22,603 nucleotides of DNA from CAYMND01 sp964465065 (GTDB taxonomy: Bacteria; Acidobacteriota; Aminicenantia; UBA2199), in the NCBI GenBank assembly GCA_964465065.1, contig CAYXHZ010000047.1, positions 1 to 22,603 on the forward strand. The letters are read 5' to 3'. Below, piece after piece: positions 13,993 to 21,026 of this stretch (position 1 is the first letter of the stretch; the number at the start of each line of letters is the position of its first letter). The notes under the pieces were generated by a model. That model had not been told where the DNA came from. It did not search any database and saw nothing but the letters and a program-made list of their open reading frames with translations. The translations under genes and the position numbers were made by a program.

Positions 13993-16032
13993 ATGCACAA
14001 AACCCTGCTATTGCTTTTCACGATTTTACTCGGAGCCCTGATGATGGGAGCCTCGACTCATCCTTTCACCGTCCATGACCTGCTGGCCATGGACCGTATT
14101 TCGGATTCGCGCTTGTCTCCGGATGGCAGCCAACTGGCCTTCGTACTCCGTAAGACCGATATGGAGGGCAACCGTGGACGTACGGATATCTGGATCGTGG
14201 ATACCGTCAGCGGCAAGCCTACGCAGATGACCGAGGAAGCGGCCGGCGATTTCTCGCCGCGCTGGAGTCCATGCGGCAAGATCCTGTACTTTCTGTCGAC
14301 TCGCAGCGGGTCCAGCCAGGTCTGGAAAATGGCCGCCGATGGCTCCAACGAAGCCGAGCAGGTCACCAGTCTGCCGCTGGATATCAACGCCTTCGTCGTT
14401 TCACCCTTGGGCAACGCGCTGCTGCTGGCCATGGATGTGTATCCCGACGCCAAAACTCTGGATGAAACCCAGGCCCGTCTGGAAGAAGTCGAAAAACGGA
14501 AGAGCAGCGGACGCATTTACGACAGCCTGTTCATCCGCCACTGGGACAGCTGGAACGACGGTCGCCGGGCCCATCTCTTTATATACAATGTCCAGGACAA
14601 GAGCGTTGCCGACCTGATGGCCGGCATGAACAGCGACAGTCCGAGCAAACCCTTCGGCGGCGACGAGGAGATCTGTTTCAGCCCCGATGGGCGCAACGTC
14701 GTCTTTACCGCCAAGAGCGTAACGGGTAGCGAGGAAGCCTGGTCGACCAACTTCGACCTCTACCAGGTTCCGGTGGACCGGTCCGCGGCCCCCAAAAATT
14801 TGACCGTCGCCAACAAGGCCTGGGACACCATGCCGGCGTTTTCAGCCGATGGCAAGACCCTGGCCTACCTGGCCATGAAGCGACCCGGTTTCGAGGCTGA
14901 CCGGTACCAGATCATGCTCAGGGACTGGCAGAGCGGTCTGGAACGGCCGCTGGCCCCGGACTGGGACCGTTCACCGGCTTCGCTGGCCTGGGATGCCAAC
15001 GGCCGGACTCTGTACGTCAGCGCTGATCACCTCGGTCAAAAGGCTCTGTTCGCGATCGCCGTCAAGGATGGCAAGGTCAGCACCCTGGTCGATCAGGGCA
15101 CTGTTTCCGCGATTCAGGTCGGTAAAAAGTCGGTTTTCTTCGAACTCGACACCCTGGTCTCTCCGGTGGAAATTCATGCGATCAACAAAAACGGCAAGGG
15201 CATGAAGGCTCTGACCCGGATCAATGCCGAGCAGCTGGCTCAGACGGCCATGGGCCAGTACGAGCAGTTCAGCTTCAAGGGCGCGACCGGCGATACCGTG
15301 TACGCCTATCTGGTCAAACCGGTCAATTTCGATCCGCAGAAGAAGTATCCCATTGCCTTCCTCATTCACGGCGGCCCGCAAGGTTCGTTCGGCAATCACT
15401 TCCATTACCGCTGGAACCCTCAGGTATACTGCGGGGCCGGCTATGCGGCGGTCATGGTCGACTTCCATGGTTCCACCGGTTATGGGCAGGCCTTCACCGA
15501 CGCCATCCGCGGCGATTGGGGCGGCAAGCCCCTTGAGGACTTGCAGAAAGGCATGCAGGCCGCTCTGGAGCGTTATCCGTTTCTGGACGGCAACAGGGCG
15601 GCCGCCCTGGGCGCGTCCTATGGCGGCTACATGATCAACTGGATCGCCGGGAACTGGCCGGACGGCTTCAAGTGCCTGGTTTGCCATGACGGCAATCTAG
15701 ACGAGCGTCTGGCCTACTACGACACCGAGGAGTTGTGGTTTCCGGAATGGGAACACGGCGGCACCCCCTGGGACAACCCCGACGGCTACGGCAAGCACAA
15801 CCCGATCGATTTCGTCAAGAACTGGAAAACGCCGATGCTGGTCATTCACGGCGGTAAGGATTACCGGGTGGTAGAGACTCAGGGAATGTCGACCTTCAAT
15901 GCTTTGCAGCGCAAGGGCATACCCAGCCGTTTCCTGTACTTTCCCGATGAAAACCATTGGGTGCTGAAACCGCACAACAGCGTTCTGTGGCATGATACCG
16001 TTCTGGATTGGATGAACCGCTGGACCAATTGA
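13993..16032 (+). CDS. Secreted S9 prolyl-oligopeptidase-family peptidase (S9C/DPP5-like)
   Basis: 679 residues from ATG 13993, preceded by GGAGG (13981-13985). Residues 1-22 look like a signal peptide, so the enzyme is probably periplasmic or secreted. Residues about 26-420 form a beta-propeller with repeated SPDG/SADG-type blades (SDSRLSPDGSQLAFV, FSPDGRNVVFTA, FSADGKTLAYLA). The alpha/beta-hydrolase domain follows, with FLIHGGPQGSF (oxyanion region) and the catalytic triad S542 (GASYGGYM), D623 (HGGKDYRV) and H655 (ENHW). Members remove dipeptides or acylated residues from peptides and often serve amino-acid scavenging. It is divergently arranged with the M16 peptidase, so the two may share a control region. 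Family is firm, cleavage specificity is not. Confidence 0.94.
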   Translation: MHKTLLLLFTILLGALMMGASTHPFTVHDLLAMDRISDSRLSPDGSQLAFVLRKTDMEGNRGRTDIWIVDTVSGKPTQMTEEAAGDFSPRWSPCGKILYFLSTRSGSSQVWKMAADGSNEAEQVTSLPLDINAFVVSPLGNALLLAMDVYPDAKTLDETQARLEEVEKRKSSGRIYDSLFIRHWDSWNDGRRAHLFIYNVQDKSVADLMAGMNSDSPSKPFGGDEEICFSPDGRNVVFTAKSVTGSEEAWSTNFDLYQVPVDRSAAPKNLTVANKAWDTMPAFSADGKTLAYLAMKRPGFEADRYQIMLRDWQSGLERPLAPDWDRSPASLAWDANGRTLYVSADHLGQKALFAIAVKDGKVSTLVDQGTVSAIQVGKKSVFFELDTLVSPVEIHAINKNGKGMKALTRINAEQLAQTAMGQYEQFSFKGATGDTVYAYLVKPVNFDPQKKYPIAFLIHGGPQGSFGNHFHYRWNPQVYCGAGYAAVMVDFHGSTGYGQAFTDAIRGDWGGKPLEDLQKGMQAALERYPFLDGNRAAALGASYGGYMINWIAGNWPDGFKCLVCHDGNLDERLAYYDTEELWFPEWEHGGTPWDNPDGYGKHNPIDFVKNWKTPMLVIHGGKDYRVVETQGMSTFNALQRKGIPSRFLYFPDENHWVLKPHNSVLWHDTVLDWMNRWTN

Positions 16033-16047
16033 TCAGCGAGTGACTGC

Positions 16048-16084
16048 CGGCCGGTCCGGGTGATATTTTACTGCGGACCGGCCG
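16048..16084 (+). terminator. Strong 11-bp hairpin after the S9 gene (no T run)
   Basis: CGGCCGGTCCG (16048-16058) and CGGACCGGCCG (16074-16084) are perfect inverted repeats around a 15-nt AT-rich loop. The hairpin begins 16 bp after the S9 stop. It is not followed by consecutive T, so it may be an atypical terminator, an mRNA-stabilising stem, or a site bound as DNA. Confidence 0.45.
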
Positions 16085-16114
16085 ACCTTGCCCTGTCACT
16101 TCTTCATTCTCCTA

Positions 16115-16123
16115 TGATATACT
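16115..16123 (+). promoter_or_regulatory. Candidate extended -10 promoter (TGATATACT) for the murG-murJ fusion
   Basis: TG-A-TATACT fits the extended -10 pattern TGnTATAMT. It ends ten bases before the ATG at 16134, so transcription would start only about three to five bases before the coding region, too close for a standard ribosome site. No convincing -35 box is present. Confidence 0.5.
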
Positions 16124-16133
16124 GCGAGAAGCG

Positions 16134-19100
16134 ATGAAAGCACGAAAAATTGTCTTGACCGGCGGTGGAACCGGTGGTCATGTTTACCCCAATCTGGCTA
16201 TATACGAAGGGTTGAAAAAGCGTGATCCCGATACCCGGTTTTTGTACATCGGCACCCGTGACGGAGCCGAGTACCGCATTATCAACAGCCTGGGACGACC
16301 GATAGAGATCCAGACCGTACCGGCCATCGGCTTTCCATTGCAGACCCGCTCCATTCAGACTGTCTGGGCCTTGCTGGTCCTGATTTGCGGCGCTTTCAAA
16401 GCCCTGGCCATCCTGGCCCGCTTCCGCCCTGATCTGGTGGTGGCGACGGGGGGCTACGCCTCGGCCCCGACTTTGTTGGCCGCATCGTGGTTGCGTATTC
16501 CCGTCTTCATTCATGAACAGAACGCGGTACCGGGCCGACTCAACCAGGTCATGGCCCGTTTTGCCAAACGGATCGGCGTGTCCTTCCGCGACACGCCGGG
16601 ACTGCCGCAGGCCAAAACAGTCTACGTCGGTTACCCGATCCGCTCGGCCATCGTTCCCGCTGATGGCAGCCTGATCCGTGACAAGTTGCAGATACCGGTC
16701 CAAAACAAGGTGATTTTTATTTTCGGCGGCAGCGGAGGAGCCCGGACCATCAACCGGGCAGCGGCGGAAATCATTCCGATGCTGCTTGCCAACCCTAAGT
16801 TGACCATCGTCTGGGGCACCGGGAGAGGCTACGGTAGCGAATACAGCGCTTTCGAGGAGTCCTTGCGCCAGTTGCGCAAAGGCGGCATCAATACCGATCA
16901 GCCCGGTCGCCTGATCATCCGGGAATATTTCGACAATATCGAGGAAATGTACGCCATCGCCGACCTGGTCATCTGCCGGGCCGGGGCCGGTACACTCAAG
17001 GAAATCGTCCGCAGCGCGTTGCCGGCCATTATCATTCCCAAGATCAACCTGCCCGGGGACCATCAGATCCGAAACGCCATGGCCGTGGAAAAAACCGGCG
17101 GCGCCGTCCTGGTTCAGGAGAGGATCCGTTACAGTTCCGCGGCCAGCCGGCAGGTGGTGGTCGACGAGACGGAATTGTACAGCCGCATCGTCGAACTGAT
17201 CGAAGACCCCTTCCGCCTGGGCGAGATGCGCCGCCGTCTTCTCAGCCAGGAACGGGAAGACAGTGTGGCCATGATCCTGGACGAACTGGATAAAATTCTC
17301 GAACCCCCGCCACAGAAGCTGCCGGACCGGACCGTGGATGTCCTGTACCTGCAACGCCAGAACAGCGACGGCATGGTCGAGCTGTTGTTCGACACCACCA
17401 GCTTCGGACGTTCACCGCTGTTGGATGTGGTTCTGACCGAAGCCAAGTCGCCGATCCGTTTCGACCTCAAAACCAACGCCTACCTGGGGGATGTCAGCCT
17501 TGTGCCCATGAAAGGCGAGATCCGGGTCAACGGGAATCTGATCTCTTCGCGGACCATCCTCAAAGAAGGTGATCGGATCCAGTTCGCCACCTACGACTTC
17601 ATATTGAAGAGTTACCGGGAAAAGATCGCCGATATGCCGGTCAAAGGGGAAAACCGCGGCCGGATGATCGGCTCGTCGCTGGGCATTCTCATTTCCCGGG
17701 TCGGCGGCTTTTTCCGTGACGTGGTGATCGCCGCCTTCTTCGGCGCCAGCCGCTTCACCGACCTGTACTGGGCCGGTTTGACCATATCCAACTTCATGCG
17801 TCGCCTGGTCGCCGAGACGGCCATGGAAAACATTTTCATGCCCATCTACCTGCGCCTCTACCGCCGTATCGGTCATGACCGGACCTGGAAGGCTTCCAGC
17901 TCGATTCTCAATTTTTCCATCCTGTTGTCACTCTTTTTTGTCTGTATCGGTATCCTGTTCACCCCGCAACTGGTCCATTTGCTCTATCCCGGATTCGTGG
18001 AGAAGGGCCTGCTGAAAGAAGCGGTCACCATGTTCCGTATCATGTTTCCTTACCTGGTCCTGGTGTCCATCGCTGGAATTCTGACCACAATCCTCAAGGC
18101 CCACGGGCGTTTCGGCGTTTCGGAAGCGGCTTCGATTTTCTTTTCCCTGGGTTCGATCATGGTGGTGTTTCTCTTCAATAAAAACGCTGGCCTTTATTCG
18201 ATGGGCATCGGTGTGGTTTTCGGAGGATTGCTGCACGTGCTGGCGCTGCTGCCGTTCTTCTGGGTGATCTTTCGCGGTCGCAGCGGCGGCATAGGATACC
18301 GGCCGCTTTTTCATTTCGCCAGTCCGACCAACAAGAAATACTACGCCCAATTGCTGCCGGTCGGCGGTGATGTGCTGATCTCCAAAACCTCCGAAATCGT
18401 CGATCAGTTTCTGGCCTCCATGCAGATTGAAGGCGCCATCTCAATCTTGTCCTATGCCAAACAGGTTTTCCGCTTGCCGTTCGCCATCATCAGCCAGGCG
18501 GCCAACACGGTCATCATGCGCGATTTCAGCGACAATCTGGCTGAAAATGAACGGGATCGGGCGGCCCGACTGTTTATCGAAGGCATCAAGATCAACGTTT
18601 TCATTCTGGCGCCGATCACCATCGTCATGATCGCCTTGGCTTTACCCATGGTGGCCGTCATCTATCAGCGCAACACCTTCAGTTCCGAGAGCGCTTTGTT
18701 CACAGCCCGCGCCTTGCAGTTTTACGCGATCGGTCTGATCGGCTGGGGACTGCACGCTTTGACCAGCCGCATCTTCGCCGCTCGTTTCGATTTGCGTATT
18801 TCCATGTTCCTCAATGCCTTGATGTTGCTCGTCAACATCGCCCTGTGCATCGTGCTGGTCAGGACCCCGCTTGGCTACCTGGGATTGGCCGTGGCGACAT
18901 CGGCTTCCTATATGCTTTTCGCCCTGCTGCGTATCGTGGTGCTGGTCCGACGCATGCGCCTGGACGGAATCCAGCTCGACATGTCCGAGGTACTGTCTTC
19001 ACTGTGGAAAACTGTGCTGGCTTCGCTGCTGATGATCGTCATGCTGCTGGCGATCAAGGGACTGTTCGCCACCATTGCCTTCAATTCGGCCTGGATCGGT

Positions 19101-19913
19101 CATCTGGTGACCCTGGTTTCCCTCGGTTTCATCGGACTGTCCATCTACATACTCTGCTCGCTGCTCCTGAAAAACACGGAAATCATGATTTTCCGGAAAC
19201 GGCGCAGCCGCCGTATTCAACAGTCCCGCCCGGAATTGCTGCCTCCCGGGGCTTTTCTGGATTGCGTAGCGGCGGCGCCGGAACAGTACCGCGAGGAATT
19301 TGCCTACAAGAGCGGAACCTACCTGGCCAGTTCATCCTGGAATGTCCGTAACATCGGCATCAAACTGATCGGTTTGTTTGTTCAGCAAGAGCAGGCGCCT
19401 TACCTGTTGAACGTTCTGACGACTCGGTCCGAAAACGGTTTCATGCGCCGTAACGCCGTGGTCGCGCTCCATCAGTTGAAGCAATGGGACGATGAAGTCA
19501 GAAAGGCGATCCTGTTCGCTCTCAGCGATCCGTATTACGAAGTTCGTGTGGCCTGCGCAAAAATGCTGGCCGATTTGATCGACAGCGATGACCCGGCGGT
19601 TGCCACGCTGCTGGATACGATCGAAAAACGCCTGAAACATCGAGGCGTAGAGGAACAGTGCAGCCTGATCCTGTTGCTTTCAAAAATTGCCGGATCCGAG
19701 CATATTCAATGGCTGAATCCGTTCATGATGAACAGCAACAGTCTGCTCCGGGAACAGTTGCTCAAAGCCTACATCTCTTTTTATCAGCGAAAAATCATCG
19801 ATAAAAAACAGTTGCAGGATTGCCTGGAGAACATTCTGATCACTTCCAACAACATGCAGCCCAGTTTCCGGCTCAAGGAGATAATGGTGGAGATCAAGAG
19901 GATACTGGCATGA
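16134..19913 (+). CDS. murG-murJ: MurG-FHA-like-MurJ-HEAT-like fusion: lipid II synthase joined to lipid II flippase
   Basis: One uninterrupted frame of 1259 residues. (1) MurG, about 1-390: GGGTGGHVYP (10-19), TGGYASAP, HEQNAVPGRLNQ, GGSGGARTIN, CRAGAGTLKE and PGDHQIRNA, a complete glycosyltransferase that adds GlcNAc to lipid I. (2) FHA-like domain, about 400-495: GR at 425-426, S439, VNG around N466, then LKEGDRIQF; the usual His is Arg442. (3) MurJ/MviN, about 505-1020, multi-spanning: SRVGGFFRD (R522, R528), D543 and R556 align with E. coli R18, R24, D39 and R52, which are important for lipid II flipping. (4) HEAT-like helices, about 1032-1259 (for example NGFMRRNAVVALHQL, DPYYEVRVACAKMLADL). 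MurG, FHA and HEAT parts would all face the cytoplasm if MurJ has its usual 14 helices. The stop overlaps mraY by four bases. Parts 1 and 3 are certain; 2 and 4 are by pattern. Confidence 0.93.
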   Translation: MKARKIVLTGGGTGGHVYPNLAIYEGLKKRDPDTRFLYIGTRDGAEYRIINSLGRPIEIQTVPAIGFPLQTRSIQTVWALLVLICGAFKALAILARFRPDLVVATGGYASAPTLLAASWLRIPVFIHEQNAVPGRLNQVMARFAKRIGVSFRDTPGLPQAKTVYVGYPIRSAIVPADGSLIRDKLQIPVQNKVIFIFGGSGGARTINRAAAEIIPMLLANPKLTIVWGTGRGYGSEYSAFEESLRQLRKGGINTDQPGRLIIREYFDNIEEMYAIADLVICRAGAGTLKEIVRSALPAIIIPKINLPGDHQIRNAMAVEKTGGAVLVQERIRYSSAASRQVVVDETELYSRIVELIEDPFRLGEMRRRLLSQEREDSVAMILDELDKILEPPPQKLPDRTVDVLYLQRQNSDGMVELLFDTTSFGRSPLLDVVLTEAKSPIRFDLKTNAYLGDVSLVPMKGEIRVNGNLISSRTILKEGDRIQFATYDFILKSYREKIADMPVKGENRGRMIGSSLGILISRVGGFFRDVVIAAFFGASRFTDLYWAGLTISNFMRRLVAETAMENIFMPIYLRLYRRIGHDRTWKASSSILNFSILLSLFFVCIGILFTPQLVHLLYPGFVEKGLLKEAVTMFRIMFPYLVLVSIAGILTTILKAHGRFGVSEAASIFFSLGSIMVVFLFNKNAGLYSMGIGVVFGGLLHVLALLPFFWVIFRGRSGGIGYRPLFHFASPTNKKYYAQLLPVGGDVLISKTSEIVDQFLASMQIEGAISILSYAKQVFRLPFAIISQAANTVIMRDFSDNLAENERDRAARLFIEGIKINVFILAPITIVMIALALPMVAVIYQRNTFSSESALFTARALQFYAIGLIGWGLHALTSRIFAARFDLRISMFLNALMLLVNIALCIVLVRTPLGYLGLAVATSASYMLFALLRIVVLVRRMRLDGIQLDMSEVLSSLWKTVLASLLMIVMLLAIKGLFATIAFNSAWIGHLVTLVSLGFIGLSIYILCSLLLKNTEIMIFRKRRSRRIQQSRPELLPPGAFLDCVAAAPEQYREEFAYKSGTYLASSSWNVRNIGIKLIGLFVQQEQAPYLLNVLTTRSENGFMRRNAVVALHQLKQWDDEVRKAILFALSDPYYEVRVACAKMLADLIDSDDPAVATLLDTIEKRLKHRGVEEQCSLILLLSKIAGSEHIQWLNPFMMNSNSLLREQLLKAYISFYQRKIIDKKQLQDCLENILITSNNMQPSFRLKEIMVEIKRILA

Positions 19914-21019
19914 TTATCTGGCTGAACAGCGTCTTACAGGTTCCGGCCGATTTTCCGTTGAGTCGTTTGCTCGGTTACGTCACGTTCCGCGCTCTGTTGG
20001 CCATGGCCTTTGCGTTCCTGTTGGGCGTTTTTCTCGGCAAAAGACTGATCACGGTGATTTATCAGCTCAATTTCCGGGACAAGGCCCGGGATTACGGAGA
20101 TATCTCGCCCAAGAACAAAAGCGGCACGCCGACGATGGGCGGACTCATCATATTTATATCGTTTCTCTTGTCGGTGCTGCTTTGGGCCAAATTGAACAAT
20201 TTTTTCTCGCAGGTCATGCTGATGGCGGCATTCTGGTTCACGGCCATCGGTTTTCTCGATGATTACCTCAAGAGTGTACGCGGCGGCAGCGATTTGGGGA
20301 TGAGCCGGCCGATCAAGCTTTTCTTTCAGGTCCTGTTTGCCGTAGTTCTGTCTCTGTTCATATTCTCCTCATCCGGACCATCACCGCTACCGGCCGATAT
20401 CGCGACCAAACTGTTCGTGCCCTTCGTCAAGAACGCCGTCATGGACCTGGGCGGGTTCTACGTGTTGTTCATGATTCTGACCGTGATCGGTATCGCCAAC
20501 GCCATCAATTTCGCCGACGGCATGGATGGTCTGGCCACGGTGCCGACCGCTCTGGTGGCTTTCGCATACGGAGTTTTCGCCTATATCATGAGCAACAGCA
20601 AGGCGGCCAGCTACCTGATATACCCGCGCATTCCCGGCGCCGAAGAGCTGGTGATCGTGCTGGGCGCCCTGATCGGTTCATTGATGGCTTTCCTGTGGTA
20701 CAACGCCTACCCGGCGGAAATTTTCATGGGCGACACCGGCTCGATGATGTTGGGCGGACTCATCGCCACCGCGGCCATTCTGACCAAGCACGAGATCATG
20801 TTTCTGATTGTCGGGGGCGTGTTCGTCATCGAGTTCCTGTCGGTTTTCATCCAGGATTACATCGGCATCAAACTGTTGAAAAAGAGGCTGTTCTACCGGG
20901 CACCCATCCATCACAGCTACCAGTTTCTGGGAATCGCCGAGAGCAAAATCGTCGTCCGCTTCTGGATTCTGTCGATCATCATGACGGTCATCGGTCTGAT
21001 CAGCATCAAACTGAGATGA
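19910..21019 (+). CDS. mraY: Phospho-N-acetylmuramoyl-pentapeptide transferase MraY
   Basis: 369 residues from ATG 19910, whose ATGA overlaps the stop of the murG-murJ fusion, so translation is probably coupled. About ten membrane helices. Family signatures are all present: KSGTPTMGGLIIF (about 63-75), the catalytic Asp pair in FLDDYLKS, NAINFADGMDGL, MGDTGSMMLGG and the HHSYQ motif near the end. MraY transfers phospho-MurNAc-pentapeptide to undecaprenyl phosphate to make lipid I at the inner membrane, the step directly before MurG. An earlier start inside the fusion gene is rejected because the family begins with this first hydrophobic segment. None of the usual neighbours (murF, murD, ftsW) is present in the window, so this is a rearranged piece of the division/cell-wall cluster. 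Confidence 0.97.
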   Translation: MIIWLNSVLQVPADFPLSRLLGYVTFRALLAMAFAFLLGVFLGKRLITVIYQLNFRDKARDYGDISPKNKSGTPTMGGLIIFISFLLSVLLWAKLNNFFSQVMLMAAFWFTAIGFLDDYLKSVRGGSDLGMSRPIKLFFQVLFAVVLSLFIFSSSGPSPLPADIATKLFVPFVKNAVMDLGGFYVLFMILTVIGIANAINFADGMDGLATVPTALVAFAYGVFAYIMSNSKAASYLIYPRIPGAEELVIVLGALIGSLMAFLWYNAYPAEIFMGDTGSMMLGGLIATAAILTKHEIMFLIVGGVFVIEFLSVFIQDYIGIKLLKKRLFYRAPIHHSYQFLGIAESKIVVRFWILSIIMTVIGLISIKLR

Positions 21020-21026
21020 CCGCTGT

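Noticed and set aside
16104..17354. Long open frame (416 codons) on the minus strand opposite MurG
   Set aside because: It is an artefact of high GC and codon bias opposite a clear MurG. The translation has no recognisable domain and runs over known motifs.
16134..19913. Fusion of MurG and MurJ caused by an assembly error
   Set aside because: There are no N bases, the frame is continuous for 3.8 kb and the junction is a recognisable FHA-like domain rather than a random join. It is kept as real, with read checks advised in the finding.
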